In this document: one piece after another, positions 36,703-45,203 of the stretch
Numbering within the stretch: the stretch's first letter is position 1
Layout of the letters: the number at the start of each line of letters is the position of its first letter
Assembly: GCA_017623295.1 (NCBI GenBank)
Contig: JAGAPK010000025.1
Span: 1 to 64,000, forward strand
DNA: 64,000 nucleotides
Origin: Lachnospiraceae bacterium
Lineage (GTDB): Bacteria > Bacillota > Clostridia > Lachnospirales > Lachnospiraceae
Direction: 5' to 3'
Made by a program: the position numbers and the translations under genes
The notes under the pieces: model-generated
Database searches by the model: none
Seen by the model: only the letters and a program-made list of their open reading frames with translations
Told to the model about the DNA's origin: nothing

Positions 36703-36731
36703 TTGACACGATTTGTCGAAATTGCTATAAT
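36703..36731 (+). promoter_or_regulatory. Near-consensus promoter of the NlpC/P60 gene
   Basis: TTGACA (36703-36708), 17-bp spacer ending in TGC, TATAAT (36726-36731). Both hexamers are consensus and the -10 is extended, so strong constitutive expression is expected. The leader is about 83 nt. Confidence 0.88.
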
Positions 36732-36820
36732 GACAACGAATTTGTAACAAAATTGTAACATCTAATGAGATGAAAGAGAGAACAACTTTCGGGTAAGATT
36801 CAAATGAGGTTTGGTAAAAA

Positions 36821-37933
36821 ATGAAACGTAAGAATTTATATGGTCTGTTAGCAGTTACAATGCTATGCCAGCCAATGCAAGTTTGGGCAACAGAAGCACC
36901 TACCATGCAGTCTATTTTGGGGGAAATGTCTGCAGGAGCTGATACGATAGGCGAAGGCATATCCGATAAAACAGTGCCGGAGGGATCTGCCTTGCAGGAA
37001 GCACTTGGAGAACCGGTAGGTGCTGCAGCAGTCATTGAAGAAAAGAAAACAGAAGAAGAATATGCGAAAGCCTATGAAGAAGCTAAAAATGCAAACTGGG
37101 GCTATACGAATCTTGGAATTGCTAATGTTGATAACAACCTGAACATCAGATCCATTCCGGCAGAAGATGGAAAATTAGTCGGTAAGCTGCCGAAGAACGC
37201 AGCATGTGAAATACTTGATTCGGATGGAACATGGGCACATATTAAATCCGGTAATGTAGAAGGATATGTAAGCTGCGAGTTTCTTTGGACAGGTGTACAG
37301 GCAAAACAAAAAGCAGAAGATCTTGTTGCAACCATTGCAACCGTTACAACAGATACGTTAAAAGTGCGTGCGGAAGCAAACACGGAGTCGGAAGTCATTA
37401 CAATGGTTCCGAATGGAGAACAGTTAGAAGTAGTAGAGTCCGAAGGCGGCTGGGTAAAAGTATATCTGGATGATGAAGAGGTTTATGTGGCGGCAGAGTA
37501 CGTCGAAGTGGATGCTAAGTTAAATACAGCTATTACAATGACGGAACTTTTGTATGGACAAGGTGTATCGGATGTCCGGGTGGAATTGTGTCAGTATGCA
37601 AAAGAGTTTTTGGGTAATCCATATGTATGGGGCGGCACCAGTTTAACGAATGGTGCAGACTGTTCCGGTTATGTTTTAAGTATTTATAAGAAATACGGAG
37701 TCAGTCTTCCGCATTCTTCCAGAGCACAGGCAAACTGCGGAACGACAATTAAGCTTTCCGAAGCACAGCCGGGCGATTTGGTATTCTACGGCAAGGGTAA
37801 GACAATTAACCATGTAGCGATTTACATTGGTAATGGACAGGTTATTCACGCCAGCAGTCCAAAGACCGGTATTCGTATTTCCAACGTATCTTATCGTACG
37901 CCACTGAAGGTTGTTAAGATTTTACAGGATTAG
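36821..37933 (+). CDS. Secreted NlpC/P60 peptidoglycan endopeptidase with two SH3 domains
   Basis: Exported wall hydrolase, 370 aa. A signal peptide (MKRKNLYGLLAVTMLCQPMQ, cleavage probably after VWA) is followed by an acidic spacer, two bacterial SH3 domains (about 95-155, NVDNNLNIRSIPAEDGKLVG; about 165-230, TTDTLKVRAEANTESEVITM), and a C-terminal NlpC/P60 domain (about 250-370). The catalytic Cys is in NGADCSGYVLSIYKKYG, the His in TINHVAIYIGNGQVIHASSP. It would cut the D-Glu to diamino acid bond in stem peptides. Strong promoter, single gene. Confidence 0.95.
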   Translation: MKRKNLYGLLAVTMLCQPMQVWATEAPTMQSILGEMSAGADTIGEGISDKTVPEGSALQEALGEPVGAAAVIEEKKTEEEYAKAYEEAKNANWGYTNLGIANVDNNLNIRSIPAEDGKLVGKLPKNAACEILDSDGTWAHIKSGNVEGYVSCEFLWTGVQAKQKAEDLVATIATVTTDTLKVRAEANTESEVITMVPNGEQLEVVESEGGWVKVYLDDEEVYVAAEYVEVDAKLNTAITMTELLYGQGVSDVRVELCQYAKEFLGNPYVWGGTSLTNGADCSGYVLSIYKKYGVSLPHSSRAQANCGTTIKLSEAQPGDLVFYGKGKTINHVAIYIGNGQVIHASSPKTGIRISNVSYRTPLKVVKILQD

Positions 37934-37948
37934 TTGGAAAGAAAAGGT

Positions 37949-37999
37949 ATTACTTGTAAAAAGATATTACTTGCAAAAAGATATTTGATATGATAAAAT
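37949..37999 (+). promoter_or_regulatory. rpsO promoter with a duplicated -35 region
   Basis: TTGCAA (37971-37976), 17-bp spacer with TGA, TAAAAT (37994-37999). Directly upstream a 17-bp unit, ATTACTTGTAAAAAGAT (37949-37965), is repeated in tandem with one change as ATTACTTGCAAAAAGAT (37966-37982); the change improves the -35 from TTGTAA to TTGCAA. Confidence 0.7.
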
Positions 38000-38005
38000 A
38001 TCCAA

Positions 38006-38117
38006 GTGTGAGTTTCAGCCGATACTCAGAATTGGGAAAACTCCAACCCGTTCTTAGCATCCGGCGGTTACAGGGCAATCAAACAATAATATATGCCCGA
38101 TAAGAAAGGAGAAAATT
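38006..38117 (+). promoter_or_regulatory. rpsO leader, possible S15-binding RNA
   Basis: About 110 nt of untranslated leader contain G/C-rich segments (GGGAAAACTCCAACCC, then CATCCGGCGG) able to form short hairpins. S15 represses its own mRNA through leader structures in several bacteria; the specific fold is not proven here. Confidence 0.4.
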
Positions 38118-38384
38118 ATGATTTCTAAAGAAAAGAAAACAGCAATCATCAAAGAATACGCTAGAACAGAAGGCGATACAGGTTCACCAGAAGTTCAGGT
38201 AGCAGTTCTTACAGCAAGAATCCAGGAGTTAACTGAGCATTTAAAAGCTAATCCTAAGGATCACCACTCCAGAAGAGGTCTTCTGAAAATGGTAGGTCAG
38301 AGACGTGGTTTACTTGCTTATTTGAAAGACAAAGATATCGAAAGATATCGTGCTTTAATTGAGAGATTAGGACTCAGAAAATAA
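38118..38384 (+). CDS. rpsO: 30S ribosomal protein S15
   Basis: Primary 16S rRNA-binding protein, 88 aa, the normal length. Typical motifs are [40 protein letters not shown] and the C-terminal [18 protein letters not shown] precedes the ATG. A strong terminator separates it from pnp, the usual neighbour. Confidence 0.98.
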   Translation: MISKEKKTAIIKEYARTEGDTGSPEVQVAVLTARIQELTEHLKANPKDHHSRRGLLKMVGQRRGLLAYLKDKDIERYRALIERLGLRK

Positions 38385-38394
38385 GAAAAGATTA

Positions 38395-38447
38395 AAGGCG
38401 GATGGATAGCTGGATTTTGTCCAGCTTATTCCGCCTTTCGTTTTTTT
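38395..38447 (+). terminator. Terminator after rpsO
   Basis: AAAGGCGGA (38395-38403) pairs with TCCGCCTTT (38431-38439), with a second stem AGCTGGA/TCCAGCT nested inside, followed by CGTTTTTTT. Confidence 0.88.
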
Positions 38448-38484
38448 ATGAATTTTGTTTTATTTTGTATTATTAGTTAATAAT

Positions 38485-38604
38485 AGGTGGAAGAGTCATC
38501 CGAGACCACAGACATAGGTACAACGCTGTTAGCAGAACCGGAAGGATGGTGGATTCAAAATAGTTTCGTTGTGTATATGTCTGTAGTTTCGGCATCTTCT
38601 ACCT
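38485..38604 (+). promoter_or_regulatory. Long hairpin in the pnp leader
   Basis: Positions 38485-38525 and 38567-38604 form a long, nearly continuous duplex; one uninterrupted part is ACAGACATA with TATGTCTGT, and the ends are AGGT/ACCT and CAACG/CGTTG. A 41-nt apical loop remains. The pnp Shine-Dalgarno lies 17 nt beyond. In E. coli an RNase III-cleaved leader hairpin mediates PNPase autoregulation, and this arrangement looks comparable. Confidence 0.6.
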
Positions 38605-38633
38605 GAAAATATATTTTTTAAGGAGAGAGAACT

Positions 38634-40724
38634 ATGTATAAGAGTTACACAATGGAACTCGCCGGACGTACACTTCGCGTTGACATCGGCAGAGTTGGTA
38701 AACAGGCAAATGGCTGTGCTTTCATGCAGTATGGTGAAACAACTGTATTGTCTACGGCAACAGCATCCGAGAAACCAAGAGACGGAATTGATTTCTTCCC
38801 TTGCAGTGTTGAGTATGAAGAAAAATTATATGCGGTAGGTAAAATCCCTGGTGGTTTCAATAAGAGAGAAGGTAAAGCATCTGAAAATGCTATCCTGACA
38901 AGCCGTGTAATCGACAGACCAATGCGTCCTTTATTCCCAAAGGATTACAGAAATGATGTTACATTGAACAATATGGTTATGAGTGTTGACCCAGAGTGCC
39001 GTCCTGAATTGGTAGCAATGCTTGGTACAGCAATTGCAACCTGTATTTCTGATATTCCATTTGATGGTCCTTGTGCTATGACACAGATGGGTATGATTGA
39101 TGGTGAATTTATCGTTAACCCTTCTCAGGAACAGTGGGCAAAAGGTGACTTGAAGATGACAGTTGCTTCCACCAAAGAGAAAGTTATCATGATTGAAGCC
39201 GGCGCAAATGAAGTTCCGGAAGCAAAAATGATTGAAGCTATCTACAAAGCACATGAAGTAAACCAGACAATTATTGAATTTATTGATAAAATCGTTGCAG
39301 AAGTTGGTAAGCCAAAACATGCATACGAAAGCTGTGCAATTCCGGCGCAGATGTTTGAAGACATCAAGAAAATTGTAACACCGGAAGAAATGGAAGTTGC
39401 AGTATTCACAGATGAGAAACAGGTTCGTGAAGAAAACATCAGAAATATCACAACGAAATTAGAAGAAGCTTTTGCTGACAATGAAGAATATCTTGCAGTT
39501 CTTGGTGAAGCTGTTTATCAGTATCAGAAGAAGACTGTTCGTAAGATGATTTTAAAAGATAATAAACGTCCGGATGGTCGTGCGCTTAACCAGATCAGAC
39601 CTTTGGCAGCAGAAGTAGATATTATTCCTAGAGTACATGGTTCTGCTATGTTTACTCGTGGACAAACTCAGATTTGTAACGTATGTACCTTAGCGCCTTT
39701 GTCCGAAGTTCAGAAAGTAGACGGACTTGATGAAAACGTAACAGCTAAGAGATATATGCATCACTATAATTTCCCTGCATATTCTGTAGGTGAGACTAAA
39801 GTAAGTCGTGGACCGGGACGTAGAGAAATCGGACATGGAGCATTGGCAGAAAGAGCATTGTTGCCGGTACTTCCTTCTGAAGAAGAGTTCCCATATGCAA
39901 TCCGTACCGTATCCGAGACATTTGAATCCAATGGTTCAACATCTATGGCTTCTACTTGTGCATCCTGTATGTCCTTAATGGCAGCAGGTGTTCCGATTAA
40001 GAAAATGGTTGCTGGTATTTCCTGTGGTCTTGTAACAGGTGATACAGATGATGATTTCGTATTATTAACTGACATTCAGGGACTCGAAGATTTCTTCGGC
40101 GATATGGACTTCAAAGTAACCGGTACACATGATGGTATTACAGCAATTCAGATGGATATCAAGATTCACGGTTTGACAAGACCTATCGTAGAAGGTGCTA
40201 TTGCAAGATGTCGTGAAGCAAGAGAATTCATTATGGCTAACTGTATGGTTCCTGCAATTGCAGAACCTAGAAAAGAAGTTGGACAGTACGCACCGAAGAT
40301 TATTTCTATCCAGATTGATCCGGATAAGATTGGTGATGTTGTTGGACAGCGTGGTAAAACAATCAATGAAATCATCGCTCGTACAGGCGTTAAGATTGAT
40401 ATTACAGATGACGGACAGGTATCTGTATGCGGTACAGACAAAGAAATGATGGACAAAGCAGTTGATATGATTAAGATTATTACAACTGAATTTGAAGAAG
40501 GCCAGATTTTCAAAGGTACTGTAGTCAGCATCAAAGAATTCGGTGCATTCATCGAGTTCGCGCCTGGTAAAGAAGGTATGGTTCACATCTCTAAGATTGC
40601 AAAAGAAAGAATCAACCATGTAGAAGATGTTCTGACACTTGGTGATAAAGTTACTGTTGTATGTCTTGGAAAAGATAAGATGGGACGTATCAGCTTCTCT
40701 ATGAAAGATGTAGCACAGGTTTAA
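38634..40724 (+). CDS. pnp: Polyribonucleotide nucleotidyltransferase (PNPase)
   Basis: Phosphorolytic 3'-5' exoribonuclease, 696 aa. Two RNase PH domains are visible (GETTVLSTATASEKPRDGID; GQTQICNVCTLAPLSEVQKV), the second with RREIGHGALAERALLPVLP and GDTDDDFVLLTDIQGLEDFF. The KH domain (IGDVVGQRGKTINEIIARTG) and the S1 domain (GTVVSIKEFGAFIEFAPGKE) end the protein. GGAGAGAG precedes the ATG. The leader holds a long hairpin. Confidence 0.98.
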   Translation: MYKSYTMELAGRTLRVDIGRVGKQANGCAFMQYGETTVLSTATASEKPRDGIDFFPCSVEYEEKLYAVGKIPGGFNKREGKASENAILTSRVIDRPMRPLFPKDYRNDVTLNNMVMSVDPECRPELVAMLGTAIATCISDIPFDGPCAMTQMGMIDGEFIVNPSQEQWAKGDLKMTVASTKEKVIMIEAGANEVPEAKMIEAIYKAHEVNQTIIEFIDKIVAEVGKPKHAYESCAIPAQMFEDIKKIVTPEEMEVAVFTDEKQVREENIRNITTKLEEAFADNEEYLAVLGEAVYQYQKKTVRKMILKDNKRPDGRALNQIRPLAAEVDIIPRVHGSAMFTRGQTQICNVCTLAPLSEVQKVDGLDENVTAKRYMHHYNFPAYSVGETKVSRGPGRREIGHGALAERALLPVLPSEEEFPYAIRTVSETFESNGSTSMASTCASCMSLMAAGVPIKKMVAGISCGLVTGDTDDDFVLLTDIQGLEDFFGDMDFKVTGTHDGITAIQMDIKIHGLTRPIVEGAIARCREAREFIMANCMVPAIAEPRKEVGQYAPKIISIQIDPDKIGDVVGQRGKTINEIIARTGVKIDITDDGQVSVCGTDKEMMDKAVDMIKIITTEFEEGQIFKGTVVSIKEFGAFIEFAPGKEGMVHISKIAKERINHVEDVLTLGDKVTVVCLGKDKMGRISFSMKDVAQV

Positions 40725-40736
40725 AATTTATTTTAT

Positions 40737-40767
40737 AAAAAGCCGGGAAGCAATTTTCCCGGCTTTT
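40737..40767. terminator. Bidirectional terminator between pnp and the glycyl-radical gene
   Basis: AAAAAGCCGGGAA and TTCCCGGCTTTT form a strong stem with A and T runs on both sides, so it can serve pnp (plus) and the convergent gene (minus). Confidence 0.9.
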
Positions 40768-40802
40768 GGCGTTATATCTGTGAAGTTTTAGAGGAGTTGC
40801 AA

Positions 40803-41045
40803 TTAAACACTTTCATGGAAGGTACGGCTGATGACATCTGCCTGCTGTTCCGGTGTTAATTTAATGAAGTTTACGGCATAACCGGAAACACGAATCGTTA
40901 ACTGTGGATAGTTTTCAGGATGTTTCTGTGCATCCAGAAGAGTACCACGATTTAAAACGTTAACATTCAAATGATGTCCGCCTTTCGTTGCATAACCGTC
41001 TAATAAAGTTACCAAATTGTTTACCTGTGCATTGTTGTATTCCAT
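40803..41045 (-). CDS. Free-standing glycyl-radical domain protein (GrcA/YfiD-like)
   Basis: An 80-aa protein equal to the C-terminal end of pyruvate formate-lyase. The radical-bearing glycine is in [11 protein letters not shown]; the flanks [19 protein letters not shown] and [18 protein letters not shown] match the PFL C-terminus. It has its own GGAGG ribosome binding site, a short unique N-terminus ([19 protein letters not shown]) and no frame of the PFL core upstream, so it is a real small gene and not a fragment. In E. coli, YfiD replaces the oxygen-cleaved glycyl domain of PFL; this protein is shorter (YfiD is about 127 aa). A Fur/PerR-like palindrome lies at its probable transcription start. 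Confidence 0.85.
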   Translation of the reverse strand: MEYNNAQVNNLVTLLDGYATKGGHHLNVNVLNRGTLLDAQKHPENYPQLTIRVSGYAVNFIKLTPEQQADVISRTFHESV

Positions 41046-41080
41046 AATCTCTACCTCCTTGAATAATTTTGATAATGAAA

Positions 41081-41110
41081 ATAGTAATCATTACTATCTT
41101 TAATATTATA
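41081..41110 (-). promoter_or_regulatory. Fur/PerR-like operator at the glycyl-radical gene promoter
   Basis: ATAGTAAT-C-ATTACTAT (41081-41097) is a perfect 17-bp palindrome with a single central base; its inner 15 bp has the 7-1-7 form of Fur-family boxes. A minus-strand TATAAT (41105-41110) lies 7 bp upstream, so the palindrome covers about +1 to +17. No good -35 is visible. Confidence 0.6.
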
Positions 41111-41192
41111 ATATCATATTTTGAGAAAAAGTCTATGGGTTTTCTGAAAAAATAATGTTTTTTATTGGATACAATCTGGAAATAGCAGTGGA

Positions 41193-41627
41193 TTACTCCA
41201 GTCTTTCGTCATATTTCTCTTCACAGTATTTACAACGATAAACTTCCTTTTCTTCGTCGGCAAGAACGAAAATGTGAGGAAGTTCCTGTTCAATCGAAGT
41301 AATACATCTTGGATTTTTACATTTAATGACATTTTTGATTTCTTTTGGAAGTACCAATTCTTTTTTGGCAACAATCTCACCATCTTTGATAACATTGACC
41401 GTAATGTTGTGGTCGATAAAAGCGAGCACATCCAAATCTAAAGTATTGATGTCACATTCAACCTTTAAAATATCTTTTTTGCCCATTTTATCGCTGCGGG
41501 CATTTTTGATAATTGCAACCGTACAGTCTAACTTGTCTAACTGTAAGTGATGGTATATGGATAAGCTTTTGCCGGCTTCAATGTGATCAAGTACGAAGCC
41601 TTCTTCAATTTTTCCAACGTTTAACAT
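41193..41627 (-). CDS. pyrI: Aspartate carbamoyltransferase regulatory subunit
   Basis: Allosteric chain of ATCase, 144 aa. The N-terminal nucleotide-binding domain includes DHIEAGKSLSIYHHLQLDKL; the C-terminal zinc domain has the four cysteines in CKNPRC and CKYC. The start at 41627 has AAGGAG 7 nt upstream. It follows pyrB by 14 nt in one transcript. The subunit lets CTP and ATP control pyrimidine synthesis. Confidence 0.95.
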   Translation of the reverse strand: MLNVGKIEEGFVLDHIEAGKSLSIYHHLQLDKLDCTVAIIKNARSDKMGKKDILKVECDINTLDLDVLAFIDHNITVNVIKDGEIVAKKELVLPKEIKNVIKCKNPRCITSIEQELPHIFVLADEEKEVYRCKYCEEKYDERLE

Positions 41628-41641
41628 ATTTTTTCTCCTTA

Positions 41642-42556
41642 TCAGCATTTAATCTCGAGCAATGTCAGTATCAGCGCCATTCTGACGTAAACACCATACT
41701 GTACCTGTTTAAAATAAACAGCTCTTGGGTCATCATCGACTTCTACGGAAATTTCGTTGACACGAGGAAGTGGATGAAGAATCAGCATATCATCTTTGGC
41801 AAGTTCCATTTTGGTTTTATTCAAAATATAGAAATCTTTGAGACGGACGTAATCTTCTTCGTTGAAGAAACGCTCGCGCTGTACACGTGTCATATAGAGT
41901 AAATCCAGTTTGGAAATACAGTCTTCCAGACGAATGACTTCTTCATATTCTATATTTTTCTCCTGAAGCATGTCGGTAATATAGTCCGGGACACGAAGCT
42001 CCGGAGGAGAGATAAAGATAAAGTGGATATTCGGATAGCGTACCAATGCATTAATCAGAGAGTGCACAGTTCTGCCGAATTTCAAATCACCGCATAAACC
42101 GATGGTAAAATTACCAAGTCGTCCTTTCAGGGAACGGATAGTAAGCAAATCAGTCAAGGTTTGTGTCGGATGCTGATGACCGCCATCACCGGCATTGATA
42201 ACCGGAATGGAGGATTTGCTGGCAGCTACCATAGGTGCACCTTCTTTTGGATGGCGCATAGCGCAGATATCAGCAAAACAGGAAATAACACGGATGGTAT
42301 CGGAAACGCTTTCGCCTTTGGAAGCAGAAGAGGAACCGGCATCGGAGAAGCCCAGAACCTGTCCACCTAAACTTAACATAGCGGATTCAAAACTGAGTCT
42401 TGTACGGGTACTTGGTTCATAAAAGCAGGTAGCTAACTTCTTGCCTTCGCAGACATGCGCATATTTTGCGGGATTCTTTTCAATATCATTTGCCAGATTA
42501 AACAGGGAATCAAGTTCTTCCACTGTAAAATCAAGGGGATTCATTAAATGTCTCAT
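41642..42556 (-). CDS. pyrB: Aspartate carbamoyltransferase catalytic subunit
   Basis: Makes carbamoyl-aspartate, the committed step of pyrimidine synthesis; 304 aa. The carbamoyl phosphate site is [17 protein letters not shown]; other motifs are [33 protein letters not shown], and [10 protein letters not shown] near the end. I prefer ATG 42556 over 42562, because AAGGAG is only 2 nt from the latter and 8 nt from the former. It starts only 30 bp after a strong terminator hairpin, with no visible promoter in between. Confidence 0.97.
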   Translation of the reverse strand: MRHLMNPLDFTVEELDSLFNLANDIEKNPAKYAHVCEGKKLATCFYEPSTRTRLSFESAMLSLGGQVLGFSDAGSSSASKGESVSDTIRVISCFADICAMRHPKEGAPMVAASKSSIPVINAGDGGHQHPTQTLTDLLTIRSLKGRLGNFTIGLCGDLKFGRTVHSLINALVRYPNIHFIFISPPELRVPDYITDMLQEKNIEYEEVIRLEDCISKLDLLYMTRVQRERFFNEEDYVRLKDFYILNKTKMELAKDDMLILHPLPRVNEISVEVDDDPRAVYFKQVQYGVYVRMALILTLLEIKC

Positions 42557-42585
42557 TTGCATAACTCCTTTTAGCTTGATTTCTC

Positions 42586-42618
42586 AAAAAAATAGAAGAG
42601 AGGATATCTCTTCTATTT
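42586..42618 (-). terminator. Terminator/attenuator between nitroreductase and pyrBI
   Basis: On the minus strand AAATAGAAGAGA pairs with TCTCTTCTATTT in a perfect 12-bp stem (42590-42618) followed by seven T. It lies 12 nt after the nitroreductase stop and 30 nt before pyrB, so it either ends the first gene or attenuates pyrBI. Confidence 0.8.
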
Positions 42619-42630
42619 CTATGTACTTAA

Positions 42631-43170
42631 TTATTTGAATGACAATAAATCATCCACCGGTTTTCTCTTAGGAGCAGCCGGTTCTTCATCTGGATAACCA
42701 ATAGGAATCAGAGCAACAAGTTCTCTGTCTTCCGGTAATTCTAATAATGCTTCAATTTTTGCCTGATCGAAAATACCCATAATAACGGAGCCGATACCTT
42801 TCTCGTAAGCTGCAAGACAGAAGGTCTGGGATGCAACACCGGCATCAAACATCTGCCATGTATCTTTACGAGGAGTAGTAAAAGAACCATCTCTTTCATA
42901 ACCGCATCTGTTTTTTATAACAGTAACAGCGATTAACATAGGAGCATTTTCCATGATTTTGCCATTATTAGGAAACATGGAAGTACCTTCGGCAGCAATT
43001 TTATCTTTTAATGCACCTTCAATTGCAACGTAACGAACAATTTGTGTGTGCTTCCAGCTTGGAGCATAAGAAGCGGTTTCGATGATTTCAGCAAGTAATT
43101 CGTGGCTGATTGGTTCCTGTTTAAATTTACGGATACTTCTGCGTCCTCTGATACATTCATTTGCTGTCAT
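42631..43170 (-). CDS. Nitroreductase-family flavoprotein
   Basis: FMN-dependent NAD(P)H oxidoreductase, 179 aa. The N-terminal phosphate-binding segment IRGRRSIRKFKQEPISHELL and the ASYAPSWKHTQIVRY motif are typical, as are ENAPMLIAVTVIKNR and PIGYPDEEPAAPKRKPVDDL at the end. The physiological substrate cannot be told from sequence. AGGAGG precedes the ATG, and a good promoter lies 32 bp upstream. It may share its transcript with pyrBI by readthrough. Confidence 0.9.
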   Translation of the reverse strand: MTANECIRGRRSIRKFKQEPISHELLAEIIETASYAPSWKHTQIVRYVAIEGALKDKIAAEGTSMFPNNGKIMENAPMLIAVTVIKNRCGYERDGSFTTPRKDTWQMFDAGVASQTFCLAAYEKGIGSVIMGIFDQAKIEALLELPEDRELVALIPIGYPDEEPAAPKRKPVDDLLSFK

Positions 43171-43201
43171 AAGCTACCTCCTTTGGTACAACATTTTGTA
43201 T

Positions 43202-43230
43202 ATCATACCACAAAGAAGGGGGTGTTTCAA
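43202..43230 (-). promoter_or_regulatory. Promoter of the nitroreductase gene
   Basis: On the minus strand TTGAAA (43225-43230), 17 bp and TATGAT (43202-43207). It may also drive pyrBI. Confidence 0.7.
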
Positions 43231-43276
43231 TGCAAATTCTGTGTAAAATAACAGAAATTTTATGTGCAATAGGAAG

Positions 43277-43305
43277 TTGTGGAATGAGTGCGAATATGCT
43301 ATAGT
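43277..43305 (+). promoter_or_regulatory. Promoter of the PH-domain gene
   Basis: TTGTGG (43277-43282), 17-bp spacer ending TGC, TATAGT (43300-43305). Confidence 0.6.
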
Positions 43306-43382
43306 GAAAAGTATGAGAAACTGTATTTTTTAGAAAAAATTATGAAAAAATTTTAGAAAAAAAGAAAGAGAAGGAGAGGATT

Positions 43383-43760
43383 ATGCAGTATCAGGAGAGA
43401 AAAAGATGGGTATTCTTAGGACTGCCATTTACTTTTACGAAATATACGGTTGGTGAGGACTTAATTACCATAGACAGTGGTTTGCTATCAACCAATGAAA
43501 ATGATTGCTATATGTACAAAGTTCAGGATGTGGAATTACAGGCAAGTCTTATGGAAAGAATGTTTGGACTTGGTACAATTGTGTGTCATACCGGAGATAC
43601 CACACATCCGACACTTACCATCGAACATATCAAAAATGCCAAAGAAATTAAAAATTTTATTCTGAAGACTTCAGAAGAAGCAAGAAGAAAACGCCGTACA
43701 TTAAATACGTTAGACATCGGAACCGGTCAGATGGGAGATGTTGATGATTTAGAGGAATAG
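43383..43760 (+). CDS. Small bacterial PH-domain protein
   Basis: A 125-aa soluble protein resembling the bacterial PH (DUF304/YdbT-type) fold. The strands run as WVFLGLPFTFTKYTVGEDLI, TIDSGLLSTNENDCYMYKVQ (start of the conserved Y-x-V-x-D segment), VELQASLMERMFGLGTIVC and the final helix HIKNAKEIKNFILKTSEEAR. No membrane helix is present, unlike YdbS/YdbT. The cellular role is unknown. Own promoter; a weak hairpin follows. Confidence 0.75.
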   Translation: MQYQERKRWVFLGLPFTFTKYTVGEDLITIDSGLLSTNENDCYMYKVQDVELQASLMERMFGLGTIVCHTGDTTHPTLTIEHIKNAKEIKNFILKTSEEARRKRRTLNTLDIGTGQMGDVDDLEE

Positions 43761-43850
43761 TTTGCGCTATTTCTCAGTATACAAAAGAGAATAATAGAAA
43801 AGAATAATTGAAAAGAACAAAATTGCAGATTAGAAACGAGGAACTTTATT

Positions 43851-45203
43851 ATGGAATTGGATATGACTAAGGGGAATCCAACACGGTTAATTGTAAAGTT
43901 TATCATTCCGATTGTAATAGGAAATATTTTTCAGCAGTTATATAATATGGTAGATACCATTATTGTAGGTAGATATGTAGGTGTGGAAGCTCTTGCTGCG
44001 GTAGGGGCTACCGGCACAATTTCGTTTTTGATTCTTGGTTTTCTGATGGGAATGACTGCGGGATTTACGGTACTGACAGCGCAGCGGTTTGGTGCCGGAG
44101 ATGTAGAAGGTGTGAAGCAGACAGTAGGAAATGCAGCAACACTTTCTGTTATAATAACGGTCGTTATGACTGCATTTAGTGTGTTCATTATGGATGGACT
44201 TCTGAAATTAATGAATACACCGGAAGACATTTTTGACATGGCAAAGACTTACATTGTGATTATATGTCTTGGTATGGGATGTAGTGTTTTGTACAACCTG
44301 TTATCCAGTTTTCTGCGTGCAGTAGGAAACAGCAAAGTGCCCCTATATTTTCTTGTAGTTTCTGCCGCATTAAATATTATATTAGATTTGGTGCTTGTTC
44401 TGGTCATTCCGATGGGGGTAGCAGGTGCCGCAATTGCCACTGTAGTATCACAGGGAATTTCCGGTGTACTTTGCCTTATTTATATTATTAAAAAAGTGCC
44501 TGTTTTAAAAATTGAAAAAAGGCATTGGAAGTTGGATGGACAGTGTGCGCATAATCAGATTTCCATTGGTCTGCCGATGGCATTGCAGTTTTCCATTACG
44601 GCAGTAGGAACCATTCTTGTGCAGATGGCACTGAATATGCTTGGTTCAACAGTAGTTGCGGCTTATACGGCAGCTTGTAAAGTAGAACAGCTTGTGACAC
44701 AGCCATATAGTGCACTGGGACTTACCATGTCAACATACTGTGCACAGAACAGAGGTGTAAATGATATCAAACGAATTCGTAAAGGGGTTCGGATTTCTAA
44801 TGTGATGTCACTGATTTATTCGATTGTTATATATGGTATTGTTATGATGGCACTTCCTTATATCATACGGTTGTTTGTAAGTGGCGACGTAACGGAGATT
44901 TTGGAATATGCCAGAATTTATGTGGGAGTCTGCGGTTTGTGCTTCACCGGACTCGGTATGATTTTCATTTTCCGAAATGCAATGCAGGGCTGTGGATTTT
45001 CTTTCATGCCAATGATGGGCGGTGTGGTAGAACTTTTATGTCGTGCCGTAGCTGCGTTTGGAGCAGCCAAATACCAGAGTTATCTGGGAGTTTGCATGGG
45101 TAATGCAAGTTCATGGATGGTTACGGGAATTTTCCTTGCTATTGCCTACTTATTCATGATGCGGAAGCTGCTCGTTTTGCAGAAGCAGCCGCTCGAACAG
45201 TAA
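43851..45203 (+). CDS. MATE-family multidrug/cation efflux transporter
   Basis: Twelve-helix exporter of the MATE family, 450 aa, DinF/NorM-like. It begins MELDMTKGNPTRLIVKFIIP and has the family segments IGNIFQQLYNMVDTIIVGRY and VGVEALAAVGATGTISFLIL; the second half repeats the pattern (GLPMALQFSITAVGTILVQM). The substrate cannot be deduced. The last 54 bp overlap a convergent gene. Confidence 0.93.
   Translation: MELDMTKGNPTRLIVKFIIPIVIGNIFQQLYNMVDTIIVGRYVGVEALAAVGATGTISFLILGFLMGMTAGFTVLTAQRFGAGDVEGVKQTVGNAATLSVIITVVMTAFSVFIMDGLLKLMNTPEDIFDMAKTYIVIICLGMGCSVLYNLLSSFLRAVGNSKVPLYFLVVSAALNIILDLVLVLVIPMGVAGAAIATVVSQGISGVLCLIYIIKKVPVLKIEKRHWKLDGQCAHNQISIGLPMALQFSITAVGTILVQMALNMLGSTVVAAYTAACKVEQLVTQPYSALGLTMSTYCAQNRGVNDIKRIRKGVRISNVMSLIYSIVIYGIVMMALPYIIRLFVSGDVTEILEYARIYVGVCGLCFTGLGMIFIFRNAMQGCGFSFMPMMGGVVELLCRAVAAFGAAKYQSYLGVCMGNASSWMVTGIFLAIAYLFMMRKLLVLQKQPLEQ

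Noticed and set aside
36732..36820. c-di-AMP (ydaO) riboswitch before the NlpC/P60 gene
   Set aside because: Such riboswitches often precede wall hydrolases, but the leader here is under 90 nt and lacks the core motifs.
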